Assembly (NCBI GenBank): GCA_951213105.1
Contig: OX578137.1
Span: 59,223,236-59,287,235, forward strand
Source: Amaurobius ferox
Taxonomy: Eukaryota > Arthropoda > Arachnida > Araneae > Amaurobiidae
Reading direction: 5' to 3'
DNA: 64,000 nucleotides
Part shown: one piece after another, positions 48,973 to 60,261 of the stretch
Position numbering within the stretch: the first letter of the stretch is position 1
Layout of the letters: each line of letters starts with the position of its first letter
Translations under genes and position numbers: made by a program
The notes under the pieces: generated by a model
Told to the model about the DNA's origin: nothing
Seen by the model: only the letters and a program-made list of their open reading frames with translations
The model's database searches: none

Positions 48973-51900
48973 AATGAGTCACCATCCTGTGACTTAATTT
49001 TCAATGTTCCGGTACTTCAATATTTATATTTTCATTATGTTGCTTAGTACAGTCTATTGTACACTTCAAATGAAGACTATCATAATTGTTATTTGCATTT
49101 CTATTTATATACAAGTTCACAACATTACATTAAAATATACGCAATTCATTACCTTGATTTCTCATTTTCACAGACGTAAATAATTTTTAGACAATTTTTT
49201 AACTGTATATATTTCTTATTTGTTATAATGAATAACATATTATATATTTTTGTGTGTATAAATCATGACTCTTTTGAACATCATATTTATATCATATTAC
49301 ATCTCGGCCTTTAAAACATCAAATATATCATTAATATATATCAATGTACTCATTTTGCTCTTCAAAATATTGTGCATCTCACAATACGCACGAGCATTTC
49401 CTCTTCGACTGCCCTTTCGTGTGTAACAACGGGAGGAAGGGAGAAAAGAAAAAAAAAAAAAATTCGCTTGACCCGTAGCTTTCCTCTGTTCCTCTCAACG
49501 CGTTTCTATGGCAACTGCGAATCTGTTGACCCCCACGGCGAGCCTTGAATGAGTGTCTTCATTGTTTGCAGAGCGCAAACTTACGTAAAAGGGATTTTAA
49601 CTGCCTTTTGCATGTATCGCTAAAGATTTAATCGTTATCGTGAAAGTTTGGCGGTATCCTCTTCTCAAGCGCGGGCTTTTAGACTGTCCGGTGGTGAATG
49701 TACGAGCTAACATTGACGTGGGATTTTCTGGCTGTATCTTTTAAGGAATTTATTTACACTTTTTCTTTCAAGTTCTTTTTTTGTATTCTTACTTATATTT
49801 ATTCTACTTATCTTGTTAATAATTCTATTTAATTTGATATATATATTTTTTTTTTATTATTATTATCTTATGACCTTAACACAGATCTGACTGTTGAATT
49901 ATAAGTTTGATTTCATGTACTTCTAATTTATTGGATTTATTTATCCCTTGTTGCAACAACGCGTGATATATTATTTTATGTGTAGTATTATGAATATACC
50001 ATGCTTTTGTTATGTTATTGGTATAACTGACTTTATGTTCCCGTTTCAGCATAACTTTACATATTTATTTATTTAAATATATTCTTTCATATTTAATTTT
50101 ATCTGTTATTTCTTTTTATTTCCAGTGATACTTAATTAATGCATTAATTTATTAATAATACTCAATCATTTATCATTTACATACAATTTTCTGCATTTTC
50201 CTAAATGTATTTTATTTTTATATACCGGCCGGTATTTTTAAATAACTATAATTGCCAGCAATTATAATTTTAAATTTTGATATATTGATTGTATGCTTAC
50301 AATAGAAATTTTTTGTATTATTATCGTACTATGCAGGGGAGATTTTCTCCGATGTTTATTTTTAGCCTGGATATTTACTTTGAAGGTGACTAGCTTTCGC
50401 CGTACAATGGCCATATATGGAGCTGTTACGCTGACTGTGAAGGCTGGGACATTAATCCTACTCATTCAAGTTTTATTAATCCATATATGTAATTAACTTT
50501 TATTTTGTTTTTTAGATTGCGTGTTTTCGTAAAAGGTCTGTATAAACTATTTACGCCATATATATTTATTAATTTACTAATCATTGTTTACATCAGCTGT
50601 GAGTGTTTATTTTGACTTCACACTTTTATTTATTTATTTATTTATGATTTTGCTTTTATTCTGTCAGCTTTTTATAAACTATTAATTAATAATTTTTTGA
50701 TTTTGAATATCCTGTACTTGCATTTATAATGTTCCATGACTTTATTTTGAATTTTATTAATTATGTTATACTATTTTTTCAAGACCCGTACAAGAAAAGG
50801 AAAAAAAAAAGAAAAGATATCATGAATAATTCCATCCCACACATCTTTATCATTGGAATGTCTACCTTGCTCTTAAGCATCTATCATTGGAAGACTTGTA
50901 TTTTTGATGCCCACTACTGACTGTTACCACCTTTCGTTTTCAAGCAAGACAAATTGCAAGTAAGTGAAATTTAATTATCTCTCTCCTTCTTTCTTCTAAC
51001 ACCTTAGTTTATTTTATTTTAGAACATTGAGGGGTATTGTATGTATTATTTATCACTTCTACATATTTTTTCTGATATTTATTGCTCTATTCATAAAATG
51101 TATCCATACATAAATGTTTATTTATTACCTATATTTTTATTTTATACTCATATTTACAAAATCCTCATATTTACAAAAATTTTATCCTCATATTAATTTT
51201 ACAAATATGTTATCCTCATATTTATTTTACAAAATATATTATCCTCATATTTATTTTATTTTATAACTGCCCTACGAGTTCGTAGGTCCGAATCTCCCTG
51301 CTCTTATCCCCACTTACATAGTATTTGACAATGTCCATTTTTATAATGTAGACTAATTTTTATTTTGTTTGGAAGGGAAAAAACATTTATTTACTATTTT
51401 CTTTCACTTCAAAATTTTCCGAGTCTCCGTTTTTATTTTGTTCTCAAACATTTTAATTTCCTGAAATCATCATTGTATTACATATTATTTATACTTCAGA
51501 TATCTTTTATTTTTTTTTTTTTTTACGTCCACTGAATTATTTACTTTACTTATATTTTCTAAGATTAAATTTATTTATTTTACTTATATTTTCATATAAA
51601 TTATTTATCTTTTATCATTGTCCGTTCATTTATTTAATATCTACTTGCATAAAAGGGACGGGAATCTAGAACTTTTTAATTTTGCTGTACTGCTACTTGA
51701 TGAAACGCTGATAATTTTAATAAAATGGGCTGGCGCTAATACTTTTACGTTGTACACGTTGATACTTATTGACAACATTACTGCTAACCAGTCAACCCGC
51801 TGATAAACTTTCCTACTGTTCTTTTTTTGTTGCTGTTGTTGCAGAAAAATCCATGATTTAAAAATTCCTATCCGCTGGACTTGCCTTCCTCCAGACAATT

Positions 51901-52424
51901 TTTTTTTTTTGAAGTTTTATTTAATTTTGTGATTCTGTTGACTACCGTGCATTTTGGATAACTATCATGCCTATCCTCACACTAAGTCTTCACTACTACA
52001 CACTTTTCCTCAACACCACAGTTTTCACAATATACCATACATAATATACAATACACAATACATACTAAAATAACCATATACTTTTGCTGCCCTATGTTTT
52101 GCACATATTGTGGCACTATGCTATTTGTAACACACTTGTTGTCTATTTACTTATTTATCACTTAATTTTGAAAGTTGCTCTATCTACATAAATTTTCTAT
52201 TATTATAATTATATTCATTTTCTTTACATTAACCAAAAATATCTATTTGTAGACTACCTTCCAACTTAATTTTTACATTTACTGTAGACTACCAAAATTA
52301 TTTCAAAATGCTTTCCAATTTAATTTCAAAATATTGTAGGAAACTAATATATTTTATAATACCATCTAATTTAATTTAAAAATCATTATAGACTGCTACA
52401 CATCTTGTAGAATGCTTTCGAATA
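48973..52424 (-). other. Long 3' non-coding region of the Gypsy element
   Basis: About 3.4 kb of AT-rich DNA between the tandem repeat and the pol stop. The longest minus frames are 67 and 85 codons (50,262-50,465 and 51,641-51,898) and neither resembles an envelope protein. A GC-richer patch at 49,380-49,740 and a small hairpin CCTACGAGTTCGTAGG near 51,271 stand out. It could be a decayed env region or acquired sequence. With such young LTRs it was already in this state when inserted. Confidence 0.75.
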
Positions 52425-55400
52425 CTATTTTTTGCGTGTCCTCAGATTATAACGTCTCGGACTCTGATAATTATGATTATTGGCGTTATATTCTTTGTTT
52501 ACATGCGATTGACTTCTGTCAACAGTTCGCCGTGTTTGTTTATTTTGTAAATACTTTTTACGCGGTTCTGCTTTATATAATTTATTCGCGTGAACAACTA
52601 TCCATTTTTTATTTGGATCGTACATAGGTGTGATAGCGTAATTATTGTTACGAATCACCTTTACGATGCGAAATGGTCCTTGAAATTTTTTTTGTAATGC
52701 TGTGGTGGGTCTTAGGTTTTTTAAGTACACAATTTGTCCTTTTAATAATTTCTGCTGTCTAACTCTTTTAAAAAATTTTTCTTGGCGACTTTGGGCTTGA
52801 ATTTGTTTTCGTTTTGTATATCTATTAATTTTTTCCGCTAAAGTAAGTGCTTCACTGACGTCATTATCATATTCAGTTTTAGTTAAATTCGGACTGTCAT
52901 CAGGGTCCGCTATTTCCAGATTATTTTCTCCGGGTAATTTCAAATCTCTGGTAAGAAACAAAATAGCGGGACTGTGGTCTATATTTGCGCTGGGTGTTGC
53001 ATTATGAAATAATTTTACATATGGCAAGACTTTGTGCCAATTAAATGTTTGGTCAGCCATTGCTGCCAAAGAATTTTTTATTCCTAAGTGGCTTCTTTCT
53101 AAAATTGCATTTGAGCTAGGTTTGTAAATAGACGTATATTTTATTTTTATACCATGTTGCTCTGCGAATTTTTTAAATTCCTCGCTTTTAAATTGCCTCG
53201 CATTATCGGTCAGCAGCCACATAGGAACGCCATTTTGTGAAATCCAATTCGTTAGGACCTGTAATACACTCGCAGTTGTAATATTTCTCACGGGTACTGC
53301 CTCCAGGAATCTCGAGTAATGGTCTATCATCGTTATGATGTACTCGTGCTGTCCGTTACTTCTCGGTAGCTTCCCTACAATGTCTAATGCCACCGTGTGA
53401 TTTTGTTGACATGGACGTGGCACATGTTGTAATGGCATAGGTCTTATAGCCTTATTTTTGAAACATAAACATGCATCACATGATGCGCAAAAATTCTTTA
53501 CATCACTGTATGCTCCTTTCCAGTAATACTTTCTATTCAGAATTTGATAGGTTTTTTCAACTCCAAAATGTGGTGTATGAGCTAACTCAATAACTGCGAA
53601 TTTTAGACTGTGAGGTATTAGAATTCTGTCCTTTTGCATAGGATTTCTGATATTTCTAGCAGTCTTTATCATAATTAATCCTGTATTTACATCTCTATAG
53701 TATTTATTTACATATTTTGGCTGTTTAAATTTTGCATTCAGTCCGTTAATAATTTTCTTTATCTCTCTATCTTTTGCTTGCTCTTCTAAAATTTTGGCTA
53801 TTGTTATCGCGCTGTCATTAGCAATAATGTTATTTATTAATTTAGTCTTAGTTTGTTCAGAAAAAATTTGTCGCGACATAAAATCACTGGGATTATCTTG
53901 TCCTTTAATGTATTTTATATCGAAAGAATATTGTTGTAAATTTAATAACCATCTTGCGATTAAATCTGAATTTTGATTTTCTAAGTGTATGTAGTGAGTT
54001 AAAGCTTTAGAATCAGTAAATACCGTAAAATGCGTACCATATAAAAAATCTTTGAAATGTATTATAGCGTCGTGAATTGCTAGCAATTCTAGCTTCATGC
54101 TCGGATATTTCTTTTCACTGTCTGAAAGTTTCCTGCTATAATACTCGATAGGATGAAAATTTCCGTTCACTGATTGAAGTAAAATTCCTGACGCGGCTAC
54201 TTTTGAACAATCAGTCGACAAAAAGAACGGCTTTGACATATCAGCTGCCTTGACTACCGGTTTCGATAAAATCGCGTTTTGCAATGTTACCAACGCTTCT
54301 TCGCATTTCTCCGTCCATATAAATTTTTTATCTTTCTTTGTTAACTCAATTAATGGGTTGCATAGTTCAGAAAAATTTGGTATGATCTGCCTAAAATAAT
54401 TACATAAACCTAAAAATGATTTTACTTTTTTTACTGTCGTTGGCACAGGGAACTTCGTTATTTTCTGTACATTATCATCTGAAGGTGTTATGCCTTCCTT
54501 ACTTATCTTAAATCCTAGAAATTTAATGTTCTCTTTACACATTTGTAATTTTGAAGGGTCAATGGTTAAACCAAATTTAGCTAATCTCGAAAATACCGTT
54601 TTTAATTTCTCCAACATTTTCTCGAATGAATTTGCGGCAATTACAATGTCATCTAAATAAAATTCAATTTTCTGATCTTTTAAATCTCCTAAGCATTTCA
54701 TCATTAGTAATGAGAAATATGCTGATGAGTTTTTTGCCCCAAAAGGTAATCTATTAGGTCTATACGATCCATTATTTGTTATGATATTTAATCGGAAACT
54801 GTCCTCAGGTTTGATTTTTATTTGAAAAAACGCGGACTTTAAGTCTATCACCGTGTACAATTTGTGGCCTGCGATGTTGTGCAGAATGTCGCTAATTTTA
54901 CCAATATTTACGGGCAGTAATTCAGTAATCTGATTTAATAATCTGTAATCTACGGCTAAACGATACTTTTGTACTTTATCTGTATGACTATTATTAAAAT
55001 TGCTTTTTTTCTTAATTAATATGCATGGGAAGGCGTAGTTACTGTTAGACTTTTCAATTATTCCTGCTTCACACAATTGTTTTATCTCACCTTCTAGTAC
55101 AGGTTTTAACCTTTTTGGCAAGGGATAAGGTTTACACTGTATTGGGTACTGGTGTAGTAAATTAAATTCCGGTACTATTTCTTCTGTCATTCCCAGGGTT
55201 TTGTATGATTTCGAAAATACATCATAATTTTGTAACAGTAATTTTAGCAATATGTGTTTTTCATTTTCTTGTAAGTGATCCAGTTTAAAATCTTGCGGTG
55301 TTAATTCCGCTTTTCGTAAAGCTGAAATGTCCATTTTTTGTGGATCATTTAAGCTTTCGATATTGTTAATCTGTAAAATTTTATCAGTATCATGTTTCTC

Positions 55401-56258
55401 TTCATAAATTTCAAACTGCGGTGTTACAGTACCAAATATCATATTTTTATTTAGATGAATCTCTTCTGTTTTGTTTGTTAAAAGAGTAGAAATAAATTTT
55501 CTATTATTTACATAATGTAAAGAATGCTCAGCGTGTAAATCTTTTAATGAATTTGTAATATTTAACAATACCTCCTTATCCTCAAAATAGTTTTCATTTA
55601 ATTTTAATTTTATTGATTTTGTTTCTTGAGGGAGTAATTTAATTTTATGCGCTAAGCTTGCATTTAAGCATTGAATATGTTCAACTCTTGTATTATTATT
55701 TTCTGGTTGCTGTGCTTTTTTCTGATTTTTGTCTTGAAATGGTATAGATATGGATTCTTTGACAAACTTTAATATTAATTTATTTGTGTCAATTATGGCA
55801 TGATGATTTTTGAGAAAATCAAATCCTAAAATAATTTCATAAGGGGTGTTATTTAATTGTTTAGTTATGAAAAAAGTATTTTTGCATCTTTTGTTTTCAA
55901 TTTTAAAGCTAAAGATGATACATTTTGAAAATTGAATGTTTTCTTTGGTCATAGTCTGTATTTTTACTTGTCTAGATAAATAGTTAATTTTAATTTTATT
56001 TTTGATTTTTTGAAATATTTGATCTGATAATAAACTGACACTTGCGCCACTATCTATGAGAGCCACTGTTTTTATGTTCTCTAAATTTATGTTAATCATT
56101 AGCAATGCGTCACTCTGTCCATATGTTGAATTCAGTACATGTTCATTTAAATTTTGTGCATCCTTATTAATTTTACTTGCAATTTTATGGGATCTCGAAT
56201 CCTTATTTGATGCCTTATAACTTTCTATATGTCTTTTATTTCGAGGTCCCTTTCTTAG
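52425..56258 (-). CDS. pol: Pol polyprotein: protease, reverse transcriptase, RNase H, integrase
   Basis: Produces the enzymes that copy the element's RNA into DNA and insert it. The frame is open from the -1 slip point (56,258) to a TAG at 52,425. No ATG is needed if it is made as Gag-Pol. It gives 51 residues before a TTG at 56,105 and 1226 after. Numbering from that TTG: protease D18-S-G-A with GFDFL near 94-98; RT with IDLKSAF at D421 and catalytic YLDD at 483-486; RNase H with D632, E673 and D698; integrase with H843/H846 and C876/C879, D908, D967 and E1003 (35 residues between the last two); GPF at 1143-1145; basic tail. All key residues are present and no stop or frameshift interrupts it. 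Its frame is -1 relative to gag, with a 13-base overlap. Confidence 0.97.
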   Translation of the reverse strand, partial: LRKGPRNKRHIESYKASNKDSRSHKIASKINKDAQNLNEHVLNSTYGQSDALLMININLENIKTVALIDSGASVSLLSDQIFQKIKNKIKINYLSRQVKIQTMTKENIQFSKCIIFSFKIENKRCKNTFFITKQLNNTPYEIILGFDFLKNHHAIIDTNKLILKFVKESISIPFQDKNQKKAQQPENNNTRVEHIQCLNASLAHKIKLLPQETKSIKLKLNENYFEDKEVLLNITNSLKDLHAEHSLHYVNNRKFISTLLTNKTEEIHLNKNMIFGTVTPQFEIYEEKHDTDKILQINNIESLNDPQKMDISALRKAELTPQDFKLDHLQENEKHILLKLLLQNYDVFSKSYKTLGMTEEIVPEFNLLHQYPIQCKPYPLPKRLKPVLEGEIKQLCEAGIIEKSNSNYAFPCILIKKKSNFNNSHTDKVQKYRLAVDYRLLNQITELLPVNIGKISDILHNIAGHKLYTVIDLKSAFFQIKIKPEDSFRLNIITNNGSYRPNRLPFGAKNSSAYFSLLMMKCLGDLKDQKIEFYLDDIVIAANSFEKMLEKLKTVFSRLAKFGLTIDPSKLQMCKENIKFLGFKISKEGITPSDDNVQKITKFPVPTTVKKVKSFLGLCNYFRQIIPNFSELCNPLIELTKKDKKFIWTEKCEEALVTLQNAILSKPVVKAADMSKPFFLSTDCSKVAASGILLQSVNGNFHPIEYYSRKLSDSEKKYPSMKLELLAIHDAIIHFKDFLYGTHFTVFTDSKALTHYIHLENQNSDLIARWLLNLQQYSFDIKYIKGQDNPSDFMSRQIFSEQTKTKLINNIIANDSAITIAKILEEQAKDREIKKIINGLNAKFKQPKYVNKYYRDVNTGLIMIKTARNIRNPMQKDRILIPHSLKFAVIELAHTPHFGVEKTYQILNRKYYWKGAYSDVKNFCASCDACLCFKNKAIRPMPLQHVPRPCQQNHTVALDIVGKLPRSNGQHEYIITMIDHYSRFLEAVPVRNITTASVLQVLTNWISQNGVPMWLLTDNARQFKSEEFKKFAEQHGIKIKYTSIYKPSSNAILERSHLGIKNSLAAMADQTFNWHKVLPYVKLFHNATPSANIDHSPAILFLTRDLKLPGENNLEIADPDDSPNLTKTEYDNDVSEALTLAEKINRYTKRKQIQAQSRQEKFFKRVRQQKLLKGQIVYLKNLRPTTALQKKFQGPFRIVKVIRNNNYAITPMYDPNKKWIVVHANKLYKAEPRKKYLQNKQTRRTVDRSQSHVNKEYNANNHNYQSPRRYNLRTRKK

Positions 56259-56264
56259 TTTAAA
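56189..56264 (-). promoter_or_regulatory. -1 ribosomal frameshift signal at the gag-pol junction
   Basis: The minus strand reads TAT TTA AAC TAA in the gag frame. The heptamer T TTA AAC (56,264-56,258) matches the X XXY YYZ rule in phase, and the Gag stop TAA follows at once. After a 7-base spacer, GGGACCTCGAA (56,250-56,240) can pair with TTCGAGATCCC (56,199-56,189) at 10 of 11 positions across a 40-base loop. Slipping back one base enters the pol frame exactly. The frequency is not predictable from sequence. Confidence 0.9.
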
Positions 56265-57367
56265 TATTCATTATTCTGATATTGCCTATGATTGCTTTCA
56301 TAATGTGGTCCATTATTCTGATATGATCTTCTGTTATTACTTTGAAATTGTCTGTTGTTATTTCCTGCACGCCGTCGTATTCCCCGGTTATTTATGAAAT
56401 TACCTCTTCTGAAATTCGCCCTACTATAGTGTGCATAATTATTTTGATTAGTGGGTCTTTGTTGATAATTGGTGGTTTCTTGACTGCTGTTTTCATTTGT
56501 GAATGCCCTTTTTAAATTATTTTGTACTTTTTGCAGCGTAAAACATTCTGACATCCAGTGATTGTTGCGACCGCACGCTATACAGAATTTCTGTGGCGGC
56601 TTTTCTGCATTATTTTCAGTTTTTACATGATTTATTTCTACATTCTCAATTATTTTATTTTCTATTTCAATACTATTTATACAATCACTATCTTCCTCCA
56701 ATGCGGATTCTATTACTTCAGCTATTCTCACTGCTTCCTCAAAAGTTTTCGGATCATTTTTTTTTATTTCTGTTCTTAAATCTTCTCTGACTATCTGTAA
56801 AAATTTGGTGAGTTTAATTTTCTCTGTAATTTTTTTTACATTTGCGTCCATTGTTTCATCTACTTCTAGAAAAATTATCGCCTGGTTTTCGATTTCTTGT
56901 GCAAGCTCCTTAATTGTCATATTTGGTAAATGTTTCAGATTGTTAAAATTGTTGTGTTTTTGCACTAATGTTTGTTTCCTTTCAAATTTGTTTTTTAATA
57001 ACTCCATGAATTTTTCATATGATTTTTCCTTTTGCAGAGCAATATTTTCTGCTAGAAATTGTTGAGCCTTTCCCTTTAATCTTGATTTGACAATTATGAT
57101 TTTCTCTTGTTCGGACCATGATGTTAACTCCGCTATTTCCTTAAATTGTATGATGAAGAAATTGACATTATTTTCTTTTTGTCCATCAAATGATGGCAAC
57201 ATCTGCATAATTGGCAACGATGTATTTTGCTGCGCTTGATTTGCGGGCATCTGTATCTGGATCGCATTATTTGCTACAGCCGAATTATCTGTTATACTGC
57301 TATTTACATTAATCGGCGGATCTTGCCTCGCTCTTTTATTTGTTTGCCTAGTTTTATTCGGCGCCAT
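56255..57367 (-). CDS. gag: Gag structural protein (370 aa)
   Basis: Forms the virus-like particle that packages the element RNA. ATG at 57,367 is chosen because it is the first in the frame after the leader, with A at -3 and G at +4. A basic, Gln/Asn-rich N-terminus (1-55) is followed by a helical capsid-like region (about 56-225) of the Ty3/Gypsy gag type. Next come an acidic stretch (221-255), one zinc knuckle C262-x2-C265-x4-H270-x4-C275, and an Asn/Arg/Gln/Tyr-rich tail (285-370) with several RR/RG pairs, as expected for RNA binding. It ends at TAA directly after the frameshift heptamer, so most ribosomes should stop here and a minority continue into Pol. Intact. Confidence 0.95.
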   Translation of the reverse strand: MAPNKTRQTNKRARQDPPINVNSSITDNSAVANNAIQIQMPANQAQQNTSLPIMQMLPSFDGQKENNVNFFIIQFKEIAELTSWSEQEKIIIVKSRLKGKAQQFLAENIALQKEKSYEKFMELLKNKFERKQTLVQKHNNFNNLKHLPNMTIKELAQEIENQAIIFLEVDETMDANVKKITEKIKLTKFLQIVREDLRTEIKKNDPKTFEEAVRIAEVIESALEEDSDCINSIEIENKIIENVEINHVKTENNAEKPPQKFCIACGRNNHWMSECFTLQKVQNNLKRAFTNENSSQETTNYQQRPTNQNNYAHYSRANFRRGNFINNRGIRRRAGNNNRQFQSNNRRSYQNNGPHYESNHRQYQNNEYLN

Positions 57368-57743
57368 GATTTACTACACTGTTATACAATTCTAACTCTA
57401 TATTAAATATTTATTCTAATACATACATATATATACAATCATATAATACATATTTAAATTATCATTTTCATGCATTTTCTTATCATTCTACTGAGTTATA
57501 TCTCATTATTAAATTCATTGTTAAATTCAATATTACATTCCGCTTATTATTAAATTCACTTTTATATTCAAACTCATTATTAAATTTAATATTATATTCA
57601 AACTCATTATTAAATTTAATATTATATTCAAACTTATTATTAAATTTAATTTTGCCTTTTACTTATATTTTTTACTTTCTCTTATGAAAATTAATTCTCA
57701 CCGAGCTTGACCACATACGGCACCAATTCGCGCGGCGACATCA
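57368..57743 (-). other. 5' leader of the Gypsy element with candidate primer-binding site
   Basis: The 376 bases between LTR and gag. On the minus strand TGGTGCCGTATGTGG (starting at 57,725, 18 bases from the LTR) is the best candidate for tRNA primer binding, since it begins with TGG, the complement of CCA. The tRNA is not identified and the offset is larger than usual. A 30-base AT-rich unit, core AAACTCATTATTAAATTTAA, repeats about three times at 57,565-57,652. Confidence 0.6.
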
Positions 57744-58656
57744 TGTCATAAGGTAAAATTGTCCTTATCAAAAATTACCTGTATAGGACTTACCTATGAT
57801 GCCGCCACTAAGGGTGGAGCATGTAAGCTCCCGGTTCTCAAGCTCGGAAAACGAACACACAATACATAAAGAAATACACATGCTTAATTGCTCAATTTAT
57901 TTTAATATTTTACTTAATAGATATCTATTGTATCTGGAGTAACTATGCTATAATTAAATCAATTATTAAAAGACACATATTACTGACAATATTACATTAA
58001 TATATATATATATTTACACACATAATAACTTTGACTTAAATTTCTTAAAAACAGTTTCCTTTAAACAATCGATAAAGAAATGTTCTTATAGTTCAATATT
58101 TCGAACTCGTTCATATGGTCTATTCATACGAACTGGTAGTCAATTAATTTAATAATCGTTAAAGGTGTGCCTTCCGTGCTAATAGTGACAATTGAAAGTT
58201 GGTTACCTTTTCTCTTTGTGTTACGTGCATATTCGTGCTATTTCAATGATGTAGGAAAACCGTTACACATCTAACTGCTCTCGCTAGCATTTTATTGCTC
58301 ACATTCTCTAGACACTTTTCACAAAACCCAAGAAAAAATGATGCTGACTCGTTCGAGAGTTTTAAGTCGACTAAAAAACCTCAGGTGCGTCTAGGACGCT
58401 GTCGCAAAAATTGCATCTCCTGGAAAGTTCTAGAACATTCTCTCAAACCTTTTTCTTTTCACATTGTAGTGTCGTTGTTGATTCGTTGAAGTGAAGAAGG
58501 GGATGCGCTGCTTATTTATGTTTGTATTGCCATTGGCTCCGTCCGCAGCATTTAAATAGCTCATTAGCTACGTTGGCATCCGCAATTGGAATTGGAAAAT
58601 GGCTAGGTTGGCATTTGTAATTGGGTGGAAACATGTAATACAAATATTGTGTTACA
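57744..58656 (-). repeat. 5' LTR (913 bp)
   Basis: Minus-strand edges TGTAACACAA and CCTTATGACA. Drives transcription of the element. It contains the same four-unit heat-shock element as the 3' LTR, about 215 bases from its start, and a minus-strand AATAAA near 57,902. Near-identity to the 3' LTR (four differences seen in 913) indicates recent insertion. Confidence 0.97.
58423..58440. promoter_or_regulatory. Heat-shock element (four perfect units), 5' LTR
   Basis: GAA-ag-TTC-ta-GAA-ca-TTC in the promoter-side LTR. Twelve of twelve consensus positions match. Heat-inducible transcription is a prediction. Confidence 0.78.
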
Positions 58657-58661
58657 GTAAT

Positions 58662-59037
58662 TATTTATAACATTCATATTTACGACAGATACGTTTATAA
58701 GAATCAACAATAAACCATATCATTGGTCTTAACCATCTTTGTGATGCTTCTGCGAGCAATTAATTACAGAGAAATTAGAACTCGACTAGACCCATTAATT
58801 TCTTACCCATACTGGGCAGTGCTAAATTTTATTATTTAATATTTAATTCACTAAGGGCTAAATCAAAATTCTAAGGCCGTTTTGCACATTTATGGATACA
58901 TATTAGTATATATGTAAAATTTCATAACTGTACGTTTTGTTGTCTGTTCTTATGAAGTGTCAAAAAATCACCCGATTCTTTTTTCTATATAGAGAGAAGA
59001 GAGTGATGTATAGATTTTGCCAAAAATTAACTGTATA
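58662..59037. other. Unassigned DNA
   Basis: Flank of the Gypsy insertion. Nothing recognised. Confidence 0.4.
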
Positions 59038-59353
59038 TTTTTTAGCACTTTAAAACAAAGTTGAAAATTGTTTATACCTTTGTTCATTCTATCTGTCTGC
59101 CTGTCTGTCGATAACTGCTGTAAAAATGACTTTATCAAAATGGCATTTCAGTGTGTTGTTGAGACTGTCTAAGGAACATATGGGAATGTAAATTAATAAT
59201 ATTACCCAATTAGTTTTGGATTGAAGCCTGGTTGAAAAAATGAAATACATTGAACCCTATGGGTCCTAATTTTTCAATCATTTTTTAAGTAAAGTTAAAA
59301 TTCACAAATTGCTTCGAAAATTTTAGAAAATCTTCAAATTATCCCATAAAATA

Positions 59354-60218
59354 TGTAAAAAAAATCTGATGTGGTCAGCACATGACTTTCCTTATATAAT
59401 GCAATGTATTTACTACTTTTACAGTAAAACCAAAATAGGTTTTTCTTATACTAAATATTTATATTTTTTCCAAGATATTGAATTTTCGTTAAATAGCCGT
59501 TATTTTCATTGATTTAGCGTCATTTTTATCCATTTGGAGAGATTTTCTTTGATTTGGCAACATTTAAAAAGTCGCTAAGTTGGCAACATTCAGCCAAGTC
59601 CGTCACCAAAATCTCGCCGAGCGTTATGGACGGAGAAATAATTTATTCTTATAGCAGATAAATGACTATTGGCGTTCAAATACAAAAGTATTACTCAAAG
59701 TATCTTCTTTCATGAATGGAACGAGCTAGATCCACGAGAATGATGTCACTAAATTTATCGCATGATATTCCATATGAAAAGTGAACATGTTTCTCAATAG
59801 GAAATATTTCTCTTTTATTTTACATAATTTTTTGATAATTTGCATATTTTGAAAAATGTGCAATATCTCGAGAACGGTTCCCGCTAGTGTTCTAAAATTT
59901 ATGTTAATAATTAAAAATTACACAAGAATGAATTTCTAATGAACAATTACACAAGAAATTTTGCCCGGCCACACAGAAAGCTACCATTAGCCTATGGGTT
60001 GGTCGTGTGGTCTGGGTTTTCTACACTTCTACAAGAAATTTTGCGTAACTTTATTAGAGGTTTTGATTTTTTGATGATTTTTTCAAAATTTCACTCGAAA
60101 CTAGGGGGTTCTGGACATTCGATTGCGTATAAAAACAATAGGCTTTCAGTATTCACGGATTGTAATTTTTGTGCCAAATTTCGTTCGAATCGGTCCCTTC
60201 GTTCGTCAGTTATCGTTT

Positions 60219-60261
<43 letters not shown>

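Larger units (their letters stand above)
47558..58661 (-). mobile_element. Full-length Ty3/Gypsy LTR retrotransposon (with GTAAT target duplication)
   Basis: The element proper is 47,563-58,656 (11,094 bp) with GTAAT at 47,558-47,562 and 58,657-58,661. The order on the minus strand is 5' LTR, leader, gag, pol (protease, reverse transcriptase, RNase H, integrase), long 3' non-coding region, polypurine tract, 3' LTR. RNase H before integrase and the GPF motif place it in Ty3/Gypsy. Both frames are open and the LTRs are nearly identical, so it is a recent insertion and could still be active. No envelope gene is visible. Confidence 0.97.

Noticed and set aside
48629..48997. 112- and 118-codon frames as an env or accessory protein
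   Set aside because: They are translations of the 39-bp array on opposite strands. Openness follows from a period divisible by three.
53794..57065. Plus-strand frames of 60-86 codons opposite gag and pol
   Set aside because: Shadows of the real minus-strand genes.
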